A DNA stretch of 64,000 nt from Amoebophilaceae bacterium (GCA_011524725.1 WTJV01000056.1:1-64000), one strand, 5' to 3'. Counted from the first letter of the stretch, positions 9,516 to 22,225 are shown. Notes: generated by a model not told the origin, from the letters alone. Program-made: numbers and translations.

Positions 9516-12500
9516 CTATAGTACAGCCTGCCCAAGATCATCTTGAGAATTTACTTCCGGTTCGTATTCCTCTTTAGGACTGACCCTAACCTGGCTATAC
9601 TTTTTCAGACCAGTGCCAGCAGGAATTAAGTGCCCTACAATCACATTTTCCTTGAGCCCTCTTAGTGTATCACGCTTACCCCGAATAGACGCCTCACTGA
9701 GAACTTTGGTTGTTTCCTGGAAGGAAGCTGCCGATATAAAGCTCTCTGTGCCTAACGAGGCCTGTGTGATACCTTGCAGCTTGGGACGTGACACAGCTGG
9801 TTCTGCTTCTCTTGCTTGTGCTGGTCTCAAGTCTTTGCTCTTCAGCTCAGTAATCTCTTGCTTAAATTGCCTTGCACTAACAATCTGTCCTACTTTTAAG
9901 ACCTGAGAATCGCCTACGTCGGTGATAATCTTTTTGCCAAGAATCTTGTCATTTGCTTCCCTAAGGACTTGTTTATCAACCATCTGTCCGGGCATGAAGG
10001 TCGTATCTCCTGACGCTACTACCTCAAGTTTACTCATCATCTGTTTAACAATAATCTCAATATGCTTATCGTTAATTTTCACTCCCTGCAATCGATATAC
10101 ATCTTGCAGTTCGCTGACAAGATATCTCTGTACAGCGGTAGGTCCCATAATCGATAAGATATCAGCCGGTGATATGAGGCCATCGGATAGAGGATCACCT
10201 GCTTTGACGTAGTCATTGTCTTGTACAAGGATATGTTTTGATAAGGATATAAGATATTTTTTTCTAGTACCTTCTTTTGACTCAACAAAAATTTCTCGGC
10301 TACCACGCTTAATGCCACCATAGGCAACAGCACCATGAATTTCGCTAACAACAGCAGTATTAGATGGGTTCCTAGCTTCAAAAAGCTCCGTAACCCTAGG
10401 AAGCCCTCCCGTGATATCTCGAGATTTGTTCAACGTCCTGGGTATCTTTGCTAGGATCTGCCCTGCACCAATCTTTTCTCTTTCTTCCACCATCAGTCTA
10501 GCTCTTACCGGAAGACTATAGTGAATAATCTCGTTTTTCTTGTTCCCTACGACAATAGTGGGATGTTTTGTCTTGTCCCGGGTATCGATGATTACTTTCT
10601 GTTTGTGTCCTGTTTGTTCGTCATACTCTTCTTTGTAGGTAATACCTTCTTCTATTGCTTCAAATGATATGACGCCAGCTTCCTTAGCAAGGATAACAGC
10701 ATTGTACGGATCCCAGTAGCACAGCTCATGGCCTTTCTCTACCCGTGCGCCTTCTTTCACCTTTAAGTAAGCACCATAAGGGACTGGGCTAGTCATCAAG
10801 ACTTTCTTGGACTCAGGATCTAAGATGTGCACCTCGCAAGACCTGCTCATCACTACCTCTAGCTTTTCTCCCTGGCTATTGGTAGTTTCTACACTCCCCA
10901 TAGCTTCAAATGTAACAATACCGTCAAATTTTGCTTGAATCTTGTCTTCTACAGCGATATTAGAGGCAGTACCTCCTACATGGAAAGTCCGCAATGTTAG
11001 CTGCGTACCTGGCTCTCCAATAGATTGTGCTGCAATGACCCCCACTGCTTCACCAGTCTGCACCATACTGCCTGTAGCCAAGTTCCTACCATAACATTTA
11101 ATGCATACCCCACGCTCAGTTTCACAGGTCAACGGCGACCTAATTTCTACTTCTTCGATATTTGCCTCATCAACTGCAGTAGCCAGTGCCTCTGTAAATT
11201 CTTCTCCAGCAGATACGATGAGTTCTTTCGTACGAGGGTGGTACACATCACGCATCGATACCCGACCCAAAATCTTCTCATAAAGGGGTTCGATGATTTC
11301 GTCATTATCCTTATGTGCCGAAACTACAAGTCCTCGTAGCGTACCACAGTCTTCTTCGGTAACAATGACATCTTGCGCTACGTCGACCAACCTTCTGGTT
11401 AGATAACCTGCATCGGCGGTTTTCAGTGCTGTATCAGCCAGTCCTTTTCGAGCCCCGTGCGTGGAGATAAAATACTCGATCACGTCTAGCCCTTCTTTGA
11501 AGTTAGAAAGAATAGGATTTTCTATAATCCCACCTACAGAGCCATGCAAGCTCTTTTGGGGCTTAGCCATCAGCCCTCTCATACCCCCTAGCTGCCGTAC
11601 TTGCTCACGCGACCCTCTAGCACCCGAGTGCATCATCATATAAACAGAGTTAAACCCTTGTTGGTCTTTCTCTAACTGCTCCATGAGCAGGTTGGTAATT
11701 TTCGTATTGATGCGTGTCCATATATCAATAACCTGATTATACCGCTCTCTATCAGTAATCAAGCCCATCAAATAGTTATTCCAAACGGCGTCCACTTCCT
11801 CTTTAGCCTGACCAATGAGTTGATCTTTTGCTTTGGGTACTTTCACATCATCCAACGCCATAGACATTCCCCCTATGTAAGCAGACTGAAAGCCGAGTTC
11901 TTTCACCTCATCCAGAAATTGGACGGTGCGTACTGTATTCGTTTGTTTATATACTTGAGCAGTGATGTTCTGGAGCTTTTTGCTAGTCAGCATTTCGTTG
12001 ATATAGCCCACTTCTTCCGGCAGGTATTGATTAAAGACAACCCTGCCGGCAACGGTGTCTATCATCTTTTCTACCGGAACCCCACTTGGATCTTGCACTT
12101 TCACTTTTACCTTGATGGAGGCATGTTGGGATAGGACACCACTATCCAACGCCATAATGACTTCCTCTGGGGCATAAAAAGTCATTCCTTCGCCCTTCAC
12201 AGGTTTATTTGCAGTGCTCTGTCTTCCTTTAGTGAGGTAGTATAAGCCCAGTACGATATCCTTAGATGGAACAGTAATAGGTGCTCCATTAGCAGGATTA
12301 AGAATATTATGTGCTGATAGCATGAGCAAAGATGCTTCTGTAATAGCTTCTTGGCTTAGAGGAACATGTACCGACATGGTGTCCCCATCAAAGTCTGCAT
12401 TAAAGGCTGTACATACCAGCGGGTGCAGCTGAATAGCCTTGCCCTCTATCAACCTAGGCTGAAACGCCTGGATACCAAGCCTATGTAGTGTGGGGGCCCT

Positions 12501-13826
12501 GTTGAGAAGTACTGGATGCCCTCTTAAAATATTTTCTAAAATGTCCCAGATAACGGGTGTCTTCTTTTCGACGATCTTTTTGGCCGATTTGACAGTCTTG
12601 ACAACGCCCCGCTCGATAAGCTTACGAATGATGAAAGGCTTAAACAGCTCTGCAGCCATATCCTTAGGAAGACCACACTCATAGAGTTTAAGTTCAGGCC
12701 CTACTACAACTACAGACCTGCCTGAATAGTCTACACGTTTTCCTAAGAGGTTTTGGCGGAATCGCCCTTGTTTGCCTTTTAGTACATCACTCAAAGATTT
12801 CAGTGGTCTAATCCCTTCAGAAGCAACCGCGTTTGCCTTCCTAGAATTGTCAAACAAAGAGTCTACGGCTTCTTGGAGCATTCTCTTCTCATTGCGTAGG
12901 ATAACCTCAGGTGCCTTGATGTTAATCAGCCTTTTGAGGCGATTATTCCTGATAATTACCCTTCTGTAAAGATCGTTGAGGTCGGAAGTAGCAAATCTAC
13001 CACCCTCTAGAGGTACGAGTGGTCTTAGCTCAGCAGGTATAACCGGAATAATGCGCATGACCATCCACTCTGGCTTATTCTCAATTCTACCCTTTGCTTC
13101 TCGAAATGCTTCGACTACTCTCAGTCGCTTAAGTGCTTCTGTGCGGCGCTGCTGCGACGTATCATTGGCTGCTTGGTGGCGCAAGTCAAAAGACAACTCA
13201 TCGAGCTGAACCCTAGACAAAAGCATTTGCAAGGCTTCTGCTCCCATCTTGGCAATGAATTTATTGGGATCGTTATTCTCCAAGAGCTGATTGTCGCGAG
13301 GAAGCTGATCTAGTATATCTAGGTACTCTTCTTCCGTGAGGAAGTCCATTTGGCTGATGCCTTCTTCAGCTTTGATCCCTGGCTGAATCACTACATACCT
13401 TTCGTAATAAATAATCTGATCCAGCTTCTTGCCAGACAAGCCAAGTAGGTAACCCATTTTACTAGGAAGTGATCGGAAGTACCATATATGGGCTACAGGT
13501 ATTACCAGATCGATATGTCCCATCCTCACACGCCGCACCTTCCTTTCGGTCACCTCAACTCCACATCGGTCGCAGATGATACCCTTGTACCTGATACGCT
13601 TATACTTACCACAGTGGCATTCCCAATCTTTTACAGGACCAAATATACGTTCACAAAACAGCCCCTTCATTTCTGGTTTGTGCGTCCTGTAATTGACGGT
13701 CTCGGGTTGGGTTACTTCCCCATAAGAGCGCTCTAGAATCACCTCCGGAGAAGCCAAGCTGAGAATCACTTCCGAAAAATCGCCTGTAATCTTTTTATTT
13801 CTTCTAAGTTGCATAGCTACTGACAT
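9516..13826 (-). CDS. rpoC: DNA-directed RNA polymerase subunit beta'
   Basis: Catalytic beta' subunit of RNA polymerase, 1436 residues, a normal length for Bacteroidota. The N-terminal zinc-binding cysteines lie in the [15 protein letters not shown] region and CDRCG. The catalytic NADFDGD motif that holds the Mg2+ aspartates is present near residue 460, and the second zinc site (CxxxxGxCxxCYG) is near 880. It follows rpoB by 18 nt and ends the operon. No clear U-rich terminator follows, only a short hairpin (9486-9500) and then repeat copy 2. Confidence 0.99.
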   Translation of the reverse strand: MSVAMQLRRNKKITGDFSEVILSLASPEVILERSYGEVTQPETVNYRTHKPEMKGLFCERIFGPVKDWECHCGKYKRIRYKGIICDRCGVEVTERKVRRVRMGHIDLVIPVAHIWYFRSLPSKMGYLLGLSGKKLDQIIYYERYVVIQPGIKAEEGISQMDFLTEEEYLDILDQLPRDNQLLENNDPNKFIAKMGAEALQMLLSRVQLDELSFDLRHQAANDTSQQRRTEALKRLRVVEAFREAKGRIENKPEWMVMRIIPVIPAELRPLVPLEGGRFATSDLNDLYRRVIIRNNRLKRLINIKAPEVILRNEKRMLQEAVDSLFDNSRKANAVASEGIRPLKSLSDVLKGKQGRFRQNLLGKRVDYSGRSVVVVGPELKLYECGLPKDMAAELFKPFIIRKLIERGVVKTVKSAKKIVEKKTPVIWDILENILRGHPVLLNRAPTLHRLGIQAFQPRLIEGKAIQLHPLVCTAFNADFDGDTMSVHVPLSQEAITEASLLMLSAHNILNPANGAPITVPSKDIVLGLYYLTKGRQSTANKPVKGEGMTFYAPEEVIMALDSGVLSQHASIKVKVKVQDPSGVPVEKMIDTVAGRVVFNQYLPEEVGYINEMLTSKKLQNITAQVYKQTNTVRTVQFLDEVKELGFQSAYIGGMSMALDDVKVPKAKDQLIGQAKEEVDAVWNNYLMGLITDRERYNQVIDIWTRINTKITNLLMEQLEKDQQGFNSVYMMMHSGARGSREQVRQLGGMRGLMAKPQKSLHGSVGGIIENPILSNFKEGLDVIEYFISTHGARKGLADTALKTADAGYLTRRLVDVAQDVIVTEEDCGTLRGLVVSAHKDNDEIIEPLYEKILGRVSMRDVYHPRTKELIVSAGEEFTEALATAVDEANIEEVEIRSPLTCETERGVCIKCYGRNLATGSMVQTGEAVGVIAAQSIGEPGTQLTLRTFHVGGTASNIAVEDKIQAKFDGIVTFEAMGSVETTNSQGEKLEVVMSRSCEVHILDPESKKVLMTSPVPYGAYLKVKEGARVEKGHELCYWDPYNAVILAKEAGVISFEAIEEGITYKEEYDEQTGHKQKVIIDTRDKTKHPTIVVGNKKNEIIHYSLPVRARLMVEEREKIGAGQILAKIPRTLNKSRDITGGLPRVTELFEARNPSNTAVVSEIHGAVAYGGIKRGSREIFVESKEGTRKKYLISLSKHILVQDNDYVKAGDPLSDGLISPADILSIMGPTAVQRYLVSELQDVYRLQGVKINDKHIEIIVKQMMSKLEVVASGDTTFMPGQMVDKQVLREANDKILGKKIITDVGDSQVLKVGQIVSARQFKQEITELKSKDLRPAQAREAEPAVSRPKLQGITQASLGTESFISAASFQETTKVLSEASIRGKRDTLRGLKENVIVGHLIPAGTGLKKYSQVRVSPKEEYEPEVNSQDDLGQAVL

Positions 13827-13844
13827 TGTGCTAAAAATTTCAGA

Positions 13845-16800
13845 TCACCTGAGAGTAATTTCCAAACCTAGCCCTCTAAGCTCATGTACCAACACATTGA
13901 ATGATTCTGGTAAATTGGGTTGTGTAATGTTTTCTCCTTTTACGATCATCTCATATGCTTTGGAACGCCCTAGGACATCATCTGACTTAATCGTCAACAT
14001 CTCTCGTAGGAGATGGGAAGCACCAAAAGCCTCCAATGCCCACACTTCCATCTCACCAAAGCGTTGTCCACCAAACTGTGCCTTACCTCCCAGTGGCTGC
14101 TGTGTGATCAAAGAGTAGGGCCCCGTGGAACGTGCGTGCATTTTCTCATCTACGAGATGTCCTAACTTCAGCATGTAGATAACGCCAGTGGTTATCTTCT
14201 GGTCAAATTTCTGGCCTGTTAGGCCATCATAGAGCTCTGCTTTACCCCAATCGGGCAAGCCAGCCGTTGCTAACTCTTTCTCTATGTCCTCCACAGAGGC
14301 CCCATCAAAAATGGGCGTGGCATACCTTCGACCTAGTGCTTGACCAGCCCAACCCAACACCGCTTCATAAATCTGCCCTAAGTTCATACGAGAAGGAAGC
14401 CCTAAGGGACTCAAGACAATGTCAACAGGTGTTCCATCAGCCATAAAAGGCATGTCTTCTCGGCGAACAATCTTGGCAACAACCCCCTTATTGCCGTGTC
14501 TACCTGCCATCTTATCTCCTACTTTGAGTTTCCGCTTTTTAGCAACGTAAACTTGGGCTAGCTTGACAATACCTGTTGGAAGATCATCACCTACCTCTAA
14601 AGCAAATCTTTCTCTCCTAAAGTCACTAATAATCGCATTACGCTTCTTATTGTAGTGATCTATAAGTTGGTAGACCAGCTTGTTTTTCTTTGCATTAGTA
14701 GTCCATTGGTCTAGCAAAACGTCGCTAATCAGGTTTGTTTCCTCAGGAATACTATAGTTGGCCTCATCGCGATATACATTCTTTTCCGGAAACAAGGCTT
14801 TTTCAATAAGAGCAGCGGTAAATTTTTTCCCTTTTTTGATAAGTGCATCTCCAAATTTGTGATAAACCCCCTGTGCTGTTTCGCCTTCGAGCAGTTGGAC
14901 AAGCTTGGCAATGACTGCAGCGCGCAACCGTAATAGGTTAGTAGCATGAAGCTTTTTAAGAATATCAAGTTCTTTTTTAACTCGCGCTCTAACTTCCTTA
15001 TCTCTGCTGGGTCTAGTAAAAAGCTTGGTGGCAACCACAACCCCTTGCATGGCAGGAGGTGCCTTGAGAGAAACATCTTTGACATCGCCTGCCTTGTCAC
15101 CAAAGATGGCTCTTAGCAATTTTTCTTCGGGTGTAGGATCAGACTCGCCTTTAGGAGTAATCTTACCGATAAGAATGTCACCCTCTCTTATCTCAGTACC
15201 TACCTTTACGATACCGTTTTCATCAAGATGCCTGATAGCCTCTTCGCTCACATTGGGAATCTCGGAGGTTAATTCTTCTGCCCCCAGCTTGGTATCTCGC
15301 ACTGCTAGCGAGAATTCTTCGATATGTATTGAGGTAAATATGTCTTCTTGCACGACACGCTCTGAGATGACGATGGCATCTTCATAGTTGTAACCCTTCC
15401 AAGGCATAAAAGCCACTCTAAGGTTTCTCCCCAAGGCCAACTCATCACCCTGGGTAGCATACCCCTCACACAACAACTGTCCTTTTTTTACCCGATCGCC
15501 TTTAGATACGGTAGGACTGAGATTAATACAGGTGCCTTGGTTAGTTCCTTGAAATTTAGTCAGCGGATAAGTTTGGAATGGATCATCGAACGAGACCAGC
15601 GCTTCTTCTGTCGAGAGCTGGTGCTTCACTACAATCTTGTCAGCATCTACATAGGTAACTACGCCGTCTTTTTCAGCACAGACCAAGCCTTTGAAGTCCC
15701 TCGCAACACGCTCTTCAATACCAGTACCCACAATAGGGGCCTCAGGCTGCACAAGAGGTACTGCCTGGCGCTGCATGTTCGAACCCATCAAGGCCCGGCT
15801 AGCATCATTATGTTCTAAAAAAGGGATCAATGCCGCTGCTACAGAGACAATTTGGTCGGGGGCTACATCCATATAGGCAACTTGCTCAGCACTCACAAGG
15901 GGGAAGTCGCCAGCAAATCTTGCCTTAATTTTGTCGTCGAGCAATTTACCCTCCTTATCTAGGTTTGCATTGGCTTGTGCAATATTATGAAGATCCTCCT
16001 CTTCGGCCGTGAGATAATGTATGGCTCCCTTAGGGTCTACCACACCATTAGTAACCTTTCGGTAAGGAGTTTCGATGAAACTCATAGCATTTATTCTGGC
16101 ATGGATACACAGATACGATATTAACCCAATGTTGGGGCCTTCTGGTGTCTCGATGGCACAAAGGCGTCCAGCGTACGTATAGTGTATATCTCTCGCCTCG
16201 AAGCCGGCTCTATCTTTTGACAGCCCCCCAGGACCCAACGAGGAGATTCTTCGTTTGTGTGTCACCTCCGAGAGCGGATTCACCTGATCCATAAATTGTG
16301 AGAGCGGATTGGTGCCAAAAAATGAGTTAATGACCGAAGACAGCGTTCTTGCATTGATAAGGTCAGCAGGTTTAAAATCTTCATTATCCCGCACGTTCAT
16401 TCTTTCCCTGATTGTTCTGGCCATCCTAGATAGGCCTACCCCAAACTGGGTATAAAGCTGCTCTCCTACTGTTCTTACTCTTCTATTACTTAAGTGGTCT
16501 ATATCATCTACGGCAGTTTTGGAGTTGTCAAGTCCAATTAGGTACTTAACTATTTGTGAGATATCATCTTTGGTTAATACACTGACGTCAGGAGATACAT
16601 CAATACCCAGCCTCTTGTTGATTCGGTAGCGCCCTACTGCACCCAGATCATAGCGCTTATTGCTGAAAAATAAACTCTGAACTGTCTCACGTGCGGTTTG
16701 TTCATCAGGTGGTTCTGCATTGCGTAACTGTCGGTATATCTGTTCAACAGCCTCTCTTTCAGAATTGGCGTTGTCTTTCTTGAGCGTATTGTAAATAATG

Positions 16801-17729
16801 TTGTAGTCCGTAATACTGATGTCAGTTCTATGAAGAATCACAGACTTAGCCTTCGATTCCAAGATAATATCAATCGCCTCGTCTGTTAGCGCGGCGTCGC
16901 GCTCTAATAGTACTTCGCTACGCTCCACAGAAATCAATTCGCCGGTATCCTCATCCACAAAATCTTCTGTCCATGTCTTGAGCACACGAGCGGCTAATTT
17001 TCTGCCTAAATTGCGCTTTAACGCTGCTTTAGAAGTTTTTATTTCCTCTGAAAGCCCGAAAATATCCAATATTTCTTTGTCAGTACCGTAGCCAATAGCT
17101 CTTAGTAAGGTAGTAATAGGAAACTTTTTCTTGCGATCTATGTAAGCATACATGATGCTATTTACGTCGGTAGAAAACTCGATCCATGCTCCCTTGAAAG
17201 GAATAATCTTGGCAGAATAAAGCCTTGTGCCACTGGCATGAGTACTTTGAGCAAAAAATACACCCGGAGATTTGTGTATCTGGAAGACGATGACACGCTC
17301 AGCCCCATTGATAACAAAAGATCCTTGGGGAGTCATGTAAGGGATATTACCTAAAAATACTTCTTGCTCAATAGTTTCAAAATCTTCATTTTCTTCTCCA
17401 TTCTGCCGTAACCTGAGCTTGGCTTTTAGGGGTATTGCATAGGTTACCCCTCGCCGAATACACTCATCGGGTGAGTACTTAGGGGTTTCTAAAATGTAGT
17501 CAACGAGCTCTAATACAAAATTTCCTCTTGCATCTTCTATAGGAAAATTCTCCATGAAGACCTTATACAAGCCTTCCTCAGTTCGCTTTTCAGGGGGAGT
17601 GTCGAGTTGGAAAAAATCGCTGAACGACTGAAGTTGGATGTCAAGTAGATTGGGATAGTCTGTAGTGACAGACCTCGGAGAAGCAAAGCTCGCTCTTTTG
17701 TCTCTGGGATTTTTGTTCTCTATCAACAA
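13845..17729 (-). CDS. rpoB: DNA-directed RNA polymerase subunit beta
   Basis: Beta subunit of RNA polymerase, 1294 residues. Recognisable parts include the rifampicin-pocket segment ([30 protein letters not shown]), the [12 protein letters not shown] region and the C-terminal [28 protein letters not shown] clamp. In the rifampicin segment the Gln, Asp, His, Arg and Ser positions look like the sensitive form. It lies 181 nt downstream of rplL, which is the usual place for attenuation between the ribosomal and polymerase halves of this operon. Confidence 0.99.
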   Translation of the reverse strand: MLIENKNPRDKRASFASPRSVTTDYPNLLDIQLQSFSDFFQLDTPPEKRTEEGLYKVFMENFPIEDARGNFVLELVDYILETPKYSPDECIRRGVTYAIPLKAKLRLRQNGEENEDFETIEQEVFLGNIPYMTPQGSFVINGAERVIVFQIHKSPGVFFAQSTHASGTRLYSAKIIPFKGAWIEFSTDVNSIMYAYIDRKKKFPITTLLRAIGYGTDKEILDIFGLSEEIKTSKAALKRNLGRKLAARVLKTWTEDFVDEDTGELISVERSEVLLERDAALTDEAIDIILESKAKSVILHRTDISITDYNIIYNTLKKDNANSEREAVEQIYRQLRNAEPPDEQTARETVQSLFFSNKRYDLGAVGRYRINKRLGIDVSPDVSVLTKDDISQIVKYLIGLDNSKTAVDDIDHLSNRRVRTVGEQLYTQFGVGLSRMARTIRERMNVRDNEDFKPADLINARTLSSVINSFFGTNPLSQFMDQVNPLSEVTHKRRISSLGPGGLSKDRAGFEARDIHYTYAGRLCAIETPEGPNIGLISYLCIHARINAMSFIETPYRKVTNGVVDPKGAIHYLTAEEEDLHNIAQANANLDKEGKLLDDKIKARFAGDFPLVSAEQVAYMDVAPDQIVSVAAALIPFLEHNDASRALMGSNMQRQAVPLVQPEAPIVGTGIEERVARDFKGLVCAEKDGVVTYVDADKIVVKHQLSTEEALVSFDDPFQTYPLTKFQGTNQGTCINLSPTVSKGDRVKKGQLLCEGYATQGDELALGRNLRVAFMPWKGYNYEDAIVISERVVQEDIFTSIHIEEFSLAVRDTKLGAEELTSEIPNVSEEAIRHLDENGIVKVGTEIREGDILIGKITPKGESDPTPEEKLLRAIFGDKAGDVKDVSLKAPPAMQGVVVATKLFTRPSRDKEVRARVKKELDILKKLHATNLLRLRAAVIAKLVQLLEGETAQGVYHKFGDALIKKGKKFTAALIEKALFPEKNVYRDEANYSIPEETNLISDVLLDQWTTNAKKNKLVYQLIDHYNKKRNAIISDFRRERFALEVGDDLPTGIVKLAQVYVAKKRKLKVGDKMAGRHGNKGVVAKIVRREDMPFMADGTPVDIVLSPLGLPSRMNLGQIYEAVLGWAGQALGRRYATPIFDGASVEDIEKELATAGLPDWGKAELYDGLTGQKFDQKITTGVIYMLKLGHLVDEKMHARSTGPYSLITQQPLGGKAQFGGQRFGEMEVWALEAFGASHLLREMLTIKSDDVLGRSKAYEMIVKGENITQPNLPESFNVLVHELRGLGLEITLR

Positions 17730-17910
17730 GGGACTATAGATTTAAATTCTGAACGTAGAAAGATGGATGAATCTCACATACGGAACGGGTACGTTGCATA
17801 GAACCGACGTACCTATTCGTACAACCTTAAGTAAAGGGATGCATTAAAGCATGAATACCCTGAAGATACTTCGAGTATTCTTTCAAAAAGCAAAGGCAGC
17901 ATCGTTGATA
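17730..17910 (-). promoter_or_regulatory. rplL-rpoB intergenic leader
   Basis: This 181-nt spacer separates the stalk proteins from rpoB. On the minus strand GAATACTCGAAGTATCTTCAGGGTATTC (about 17851-17878) contains nested complementary stretches (ATACT/AGTAT and GAATAC/GTATTC) that could fold into a hairpin. In other bacteria this spacer contains an attenuator or processing site, so the same role is inferred here. Confidence 0.3.
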
Positions 17911-18294
17911 TTATTTCAATTCTATCTCAGCGCCTGCTTCTTCAAGCCTACCCTTTAATGACTCTGCCTCATCTTTAGGAGCCCCTTCTTTGATGGCCTT
18001 CGGTGCACCATCTACGAGTTCTTTGGCTTCTTTCAGGCCTAGTCCTGTCATTTCTTTTACAAGCTTTACAACAGCAAGCTTAGAAGTGCCGGCCGCTTTT
18101 AGGACTACATCGAAGCTGTTTTTCTCTTCGGTAACTTCGGCACTGTTACTATCTGGCCCACTAGCCACCGCTACGGGTGCAGACAACGCAGGAGGCTCAA
18201 TACCATATTCCTCTTTTAATATTTCTGCCAATTCATTGACCTCTTTGACACTTAAGTTAACAAGCTGCTCTGCGAATACCTTTATATCTGTCAT
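17911..18294 (-). CDS. rplL: 50S ribosomal protein L7/L12
   Basis: Stalk protein of the large subunit, present in several copies per ribosome and recruiting translational GTPases. At 127 residues it shows the N-terminal dimerisation helices (1-35), an Ala/Ser-rich hinge (about 36-55) and the globular C-terminal domain with the [20 protein letters not shown] signature. It is 39 nt downstream of rplJ, in the normal order. Confidence 0.98.
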   Translation of the reverse strand: MTDIKVFAEQLVNLSVKEVNELAEILKEEYGIEPPALSAPVAVASGPDSNSAEVTEEKNSFDVVLKAAGTSKLAVVKLVKEMTGLGLKEAKELVDGAPKAIKEGAPKDEAESLKGRLEEAGAEIELK

Positions 18295-18333
18295 TTTTGA
18301 TAAAAATTTAATTGATGATGAATATGTTTGAAA

Positions 18334-18873
18334 CTATGATTCCTTGACGGACAAGGCCTCTAAAAGGCCTGCTAACTGGTACTTACTAGACTGGAGCGAA
18401 GCCATGACACGCGTAATAGGCGATTGGAGGAGTCCAACTAATTCACCAAGTAACTCCGTCTTCGACTTAAGTTGACTTAGCATGTCTAGATGTTCTTCCC
18501 CAAGAAATAGCGCTTTGTCAATAAAGGCACCCTTGAGCAAAGGCTTTGCTAACTTCCTTTGCTTTCTGAAATCTTTAATAACCTTTGCAGGTATACTACC
18601 AACATCTTTCGCAAGCAAGATTCCAGAGAACCCTTTGAGAACCGTATCACTAAGTGCAAAATTGTCTACTTCGCTATCTAGCTGACTAAGTGCCTTAGTA
18701 ATCAGCGTATTTTTGACTACTTGGTATATTACGCCAGCCTGAAAACATCTTCTCCTGAAGTCGTTCGCTTCCTCTACATTAAGGCCTTCTGCATCTATGA
18801 TGTAGAAATACTCAGTCAAAGCAAGCTGCTCTACGAGTGTTGCTACGATTTTACTTTTCTCTTTTCGTGTCAT
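18334..18873 (-). CDS. rplJ: 50S ribosomal protein L10
   Basis: Base of the ribosomal stalk, binding 23S rRNA with its N-terminal half and L7/L12 dimers with its C-terminal helix. The 179-residue length is typical. It begins MTRKEKSKIVATL and ends in a Leu/Ala-rich helix. One nucleotide separates it from rplA, consistent with translational coupling. L10-L12 feedback on its own mRNA is known in other bacteria, but no leader motif was identified here. Confidence 0.97.
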   Translation of the reverse strand: MTRKEKSKIVATLVEQLALTEYFYIIDAEGLNVEEANDFRRRCFQAGVIYQVVKNTLITKALSQLDSEVDNFALSDTVLKGFSGILLAKDVGSIPAKVIKDFRKQRKLAKPLLKGAFIDKALFLGEEHLDMLSQLKSKTELLGELVGLLQSPITRVMASLQSSKYQLAGLLEALSVKES

Positions 18874-18874
18874 T

Positions 18875-19573
18875 TTATAGTCCAGGAGTGCTGTTTATGT
18901 CAACAAGAATGCCTTTGCTCATAGTGCTAGAAAGACCAATACTTTTTATGTAACTACCTTTAGAAGAAGCCGGCTTTAACTTGACAACACTCCCAACGAG
19001 TTCGAGCACATTACTCCGTAGCTGCTCACTAGAGAAGGATACTCTTCCAACACTAGCATGTATAATGCCATATTTGTCTACCTTAAAGTCAATTTTCCCA
19101 GACCTCACTTCTTGCACAGCTTTACCCACACTGTCAGTTACAGTACCGGTCTTGGGATTAGGCATTAATCCCCTAGGTCCTAGTATTTTCCCCAACCTCC
19201 CCACCTTGGCCATCACCGCAGGCATCGTAATGATCGTGTCTACCTGAGTCCATCCTTGCTCAATTTTTTTTAAGTATTCATCTAACCCAACATAGTCAGC
19301 GCCTGCTTCTTGTGCTTCCTTTTCTCTATCAGGAGTGCATAAGACGAGTATTTTGAGCACTTTACCAGTACCATGCGGGAGTATGACAGTACCTCTTACC
19401 ATTTGGTCTGACTTTCTCGGGTCTACCCCTAACCGAATAGCTACATCTACAGAGGCATCAAACTTTGTATAAGAAATTTCTTCAATCAGTTGTAGTGCTT
19501 TTTCTAAAGGATAAGCTTTAGAACGCGTATACTTTTTTGCAATTGCTCTTTGTTTCTTTGTCAACTTGGCCAT
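18875..19573 (-). CDS. rplA: 50S ribosomal protein L1
   Basis: L1 stalk protein of the large subunit, involved in release of E-site tRNA. The 232 residues include the family segment [23 protein letters not shown] near 125-147. It lies 8 nt downstream of rplK, in the conserved order rplK-rplA-rplJ-rplL. Confidence 0.98.
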   Translation of the reverse strand: MAKLTKKQRAIAKKYTRSKAYPLEKALQLIEEISYTKFDASVDVAIRLGVDPRKSDQMVRGTVILPHGTGKVLKILVLCTPDREKEAQEAGADYVGLDEYLKKIEQGWTQVDTIITMPAVMAKVGRLGKILGPRGLMPNPKTGTVTDSVGKAVQEVRSGKIDFKVDKYGIIHASVGRVSFSSEQLRSNVLELVGSVVKLKPASSKGSYIKSIGLSSTMSKGILVDINSTPGL

Positions 19574-19581
19574 CGATTTCT

Positions 19582-20025
19582 TTAATTAGTCCAAGGCGCA
19601 TCGCCACGCACACTTAAGCCCATACTCCTTGCTGTTCCAGCAACCATTCTCATCGCAGCCGGCAAGTCAAATGCATTAAGGTCTGGCATCTTGAGTGTGG
19701 CAATCTCCTTGATCTCATCCCATGTTACAGCGCCTACTTTTTTTCGATTGGGCTCTGGAGAACCTTTCTTCACTTGCGCCTTTTTCATAAGCAAAACGGG
19801 GGCTGGGGGAGTCTTGATGATGAAATCAAACGATTTGTCTTGGTAGACAGTGATAACGACAGGAAGCAATTCTCCTTGTTTGTCTTGAGTTCTAGCGTTG
19901 AACTGCTTGCAGAAGTCCATTATATTGACTCCCTTACTCCCAAGGGCTGGCCCCACGGTGCCAGAAGGATTGGCTGCCCCTCCTTGTACTTGCAACTTAA
20001 TATAAGTCAAAACTTCCTTAGCCAT
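19582..20025 (-). CDS. rplK: 50S ribosomal protein L11
   Basis: Binds the GTPase-associated region of 23S rRNA. The 147 residues include the N-terminal proline-rich motif ([21 protein letters not shown]), the [11 protein letters not shown] strand and a C-terminal rRNA-binding domain ending with GTARSMGL. It lies 28 nt downstream of nusG. Confidence 0.98.
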   Translation of the reverse strand: MAKEVLTYIKLQVQGGAANPSGTVGPALGSKGVNIMDFCKQFNARTQDKQGELLPVVITVYQDKSFDFIIKTPPAPVLLMKKAQVKKGSPEPNRKKVGAVTWDEIKEIATLKMPDLNAFDLPAAMRMVAGTARSMGLSVRGDAPWTN

Positions 20026-20053
20026 ATCTTTACGCTATCTATGAAGAATTATT

Positions 20054-20611
20054 CTATGCGAGTTTTTCTACCTGCGCATAACTGAGTTCGACAGGTGTAT
20101 TTCTCTCAAATATCTTAACGGCAATGTTGAGCTTCTTACGCTCTTCAAATACTTCCTGAATACTACCCGAAAAACCACTGAAAGGACCAGCAATTACCTT
20201 GACTATTTCCCCAACAATAAATGATGATCCTAAAGGGGTGTCATTAACCACACCCTCGTCGATCCTGCCTAATATTCTATTTACTTCAGTCTGCCTTAAT
20301 GGAACAGGCTTCTTAGAAGACCCCCAGCCTCTGGTACTCAAAAATCCCAATGCCCCGGGAATACTCCTGATGATATAGCTCACTCTCCCGTCCAATAGCT
20401 CAGCACACATAAGAATGTAGCCCGGAAAAAAATTACGCTCTTTCGTTTTTCTCTTGCCCCCACGCAGCTCATACACTTGCTCGACAGGTATCAATATCTG
20501 GGTTACATAGTTTGTCAGCTTTTTCCTAACTAACTCCGCCTCTAGGTAAGATTTTACTTTTTGCTCTTGCCCGCTGACTACCTTGAGTGCATACCACTTG
20601 GGCCCATCCAT
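20054..20611 (-). CDS. nusG: Transcription termination/antitermination protein NusG
   Basis: General elongation factor that binds RNA polymerase through its NGN domain and couples transcription to the ribosome or Rho through its KOW domain. I chose the ATG at 20611, giving 185 residues beginning MDGPKWYALKVVSGQE. An earlier in-frame start at 20656 would overlap secE and add 15 residues not typical of the family. The KOW motif (IVGEIVKVIAGPFSGFSG) is near the C-terminus. Confidence 0.96.
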   Translation of the reverse strand: MDGPKWYALKVVSGQEQKVKSYLEAELVRKKLTNYVTQILIPVEQVYELRGGKRKTKERNFFPGYILMCAELLDGRVSYIIRSIPGALGFLSTRGWGSSKKPVPLRQTEVNRILGRIDEGVVNDTPLGSSFIVGEIVKVIAGPFSGFSGSIQEVFEERKKLNIAVKIFERNTPVELSYAQVEKLA

Positions 20612-20634
20612 CGTATTATTATTTTGCTCCAGTG

Positions 20635-20826
20635 CTAGAAAGTTCTGTAAAACCAAGAAATAGAATTTCTAAAGACCAAGTCTATCACGCCAATCATAAC
20701 TGCGAAAACGAAAGAGGCAACTAGCACTAGCGTGGAACTCCGTTGCAGCTCACTATAACGAGGCCAAGTAACCTTGCGACTTATCTCACGAATAGACCCA
20801 ACGATGAATGATGTTATTTTTGACAT
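20635..20826 (-). CDS. secE: Preprotein translocase subunit SecE
   Basis: Small essential subunit of the SecYEG channel. The family signature REISRKVTWPRYSEL is followed by a single membrane helix (about residues 31-55). I prefer the ATG at 20826 (63 residues), because the longer frame from 20841 would overlap the 3' end of the tRNA-Trp gene. It lies 23 nt before nusG, the universal arrangement. Confidence 0.94.
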   Translation of the reverse strand: MSKITSFIVGSIREISRKVTWPRYSELQRSSTLVLVASFVFAVMIGVIDLVFRNSISWFYRTF

Positions 20827-20838
20827 ACTATTTCTATG

Positions 20839-20911
20839 CACGGGTGGAGAGACTCGAACTCCCAGCCAATGGTTTTGGAGACCACTACTCTACCAGTTGA
20901 GCTACACCCGT
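20839..20911 (-). tRNA. tRNA-Trp (CCA)
   Basis: Minus-strand cloverleaf with acceptor ACGGGTG/CACCCGT, D stem GCTC/GAGT, anticodon stem GTGGT/ACCAT with loop CTCCAAA (anticodon CCA), and T arm GGGAG-TTCGAGT-CTCTC. Only 12 nt separate it from secE, the usual tuf-trnW-secE order. CCA is not encoded. Confidence 0.95.
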
Positions 20912-20960
20912 GTAGCTATCTCAAATGGTTCGCGAAGTTATAAAAATGGCTTATTATAAA

Positions 20961-20991
20961 CAAGCACGCTTCCACATAAAAAGCGTGCTTG
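20961..20991 (-). terminator. Hairpin downstream of tuf
   Basis: A perfect 11-bp stem (CAAGCACGCTT at 20961-20971, AAGCGTGCTTG at 20981-20991) with a 9-nt loop lies between tuf and tRNA-Trp. On the minus strand it is followed by TTTATAATAAG, a short T-rich run. It could end or attenuate tuf transcripts before tRNA-Trp/secE, or be a processing site. Confidence 0.6.
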
Positions 20992-21012
20992 CGATACAAT
21001 CGGCTATTGTAA

Positions 21013-22200
21013 TTACTCGATAATCTCGGTCACCTGGCCTGCACCAACCGTTCTACCTCCTTCACGGATTGCAAAACGCAGGCCTTTCTCCATGGCTATC
21101 TCATTGATAAGCGCTACCTCAAATGTTACGTTATCACCAGGCATTACCATTTCGACGCCTTGAGGCAATTTGACTTCTCCCGTCACGTCAGTAGTTCTAA
21201 AATAGAATTGAGGTCTATATTTATTAAAGAAGGGCGTGTGCCGCCCTCCTTCATTCTTGGAGAGAACGTAGACTTCCGCCTTAAACTTACGATGGGGAGT
21301 CACAGAACCTGGTTTGCAAATGATCATCCCTCTACAGATATCTTTTTTATCAATGCCACGCAATAGCAATCCCACATTGTCGCCTGCTTCCCCCCTATCT
21401 AATATTTTCCTAAACATCTCAACTCCGGTGACTGTGGAAGTCAAGTTTTCTACCCCCATTCCAATGATCTCAACTGGATTTCCTGAGTTAATCACCCCTC
21501 TTTCAATGCGACCTGTCGCTACGGTACCCCGACCTGTGATAGAAAACACATCTTCTATTGGCATCAGGAAATCCCGGTCTACCAACCGCTCAGGCACAGG
21601 TATGTACTCATCCACTGAGCTCATTAGTTCTTCGACTTTCTCGACCCACTGTCCTTCACCATTGAGCGCCCCTAATGCAGAACCCTGAATAATGGGGGTA
21701 TTATCACCATCAAACTTATAGGCACTCAACAATTCCCGAACTTCCATCTCTACCAACTCCATTAACTCAGGGTCATCAACAGCATCTACTTTATTAAGGA
21801 ATACTACAAGTTTGGGCACTCCTACCTGAGAGGCAAGCAGAATATGCTCTCTAGTTTGTGGCATTGGGCCGTCTGTAGCAGCTACTACCAGGATAGCCCC
21901 ATCCATCTGTGCTGCCCCGGTTACCATATTCTTTACATAGTCTGCGTGACCAGGACAGTCTACATGGGCGTAGTGCCGCTTGTCTGTCTGATACTCTATA
22001 TGAGAGGTATTAATGGTTATCCCCCTTTCTTTCTCTTCGGGAGCATTATCAATAGAGCCGAAGTCTCTTCTCTCAGCTAGCCCTTTCTGGGACAAGACGG
22101 AAGAGATCGCAGCTGTCAATGTTGTTTTACCGTGGTCAACATGGCCAATTGTACCAATGTTAACGTGGGGTTTGGAGCGATCAAAATTTTCTTTTGCCAT
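21013..22200 (-). CDS. tuf: Elongation factor Tu
   Basis: GTPase that delivers aminoacyl-tRNA to the ribosome. The 395-residue protein shows GHVDHGKTT near residue 19, the switch [25 protein letters not shown] and the complete beta-barrel domains 2 and 3, ending [10 protein letters not shown]. It is preceded by tRNA-Thr, -Gly and -Tyr and followed by tRNA-Trp on the same strand. Confidence 0.99.
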   Translation of the reverse strand: MAKENFDRSKPHVNIGTIGHVDHGKTTLTAAISSVLSQKGLAERRDFGSIDNAPEEKERGITINTSHIEYQTDKRHYAHVDCPGHADYVKNMVTGAAQMDGAILVVAATDGPMPQTREHILLASQVGVPKLVVFLNKVDAVDDPELMELVEMEVRELLSAYKFDGDNTPIIQGSALGALNGEGQWVEKVEELMSSVDEYIPVPERLVDRDFLMPIEDVFSITGRGTVATGRIERGVINSGNPVEIIGMGVENLTSTVTGVEMFRKILDRGEAGDNVGLLLRGIDKKDICRGMIICKPGSVTPHRKFKAEVYVLSKNEGGRHTPFFNKYRPQFYFRTTDVTGEVKLPQGVEMVMPGDNVTFEVALINEIAMEKGLRFAIREGGRTVGAGQVTEIIE

Positions 22201-22217
22201 GTTTTTCCTGTTTGAAA

Positions 22218-22225
22218 CAAATGTA
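22218..22225 (-). promoter_or_regulatory. Possible -7 element upstream of tuf
   Basis: On the minus strand TACATTTG fits the Bacteroidota -7 consensus TAnnTTTG, 17 nt before the tuf ATG. No TTTG is seen at the expected spacing, so tuf could equally be read from a promoter upstream of the tRNAs. Confidence 0.3.

Noticed and set aside
20054-20656. Longer nusG start overlapping secE
   Set aside because: The additional 15 residues do not resemble NusG, whereas the internal Met gives the expected N-terminus (KWYALKV).
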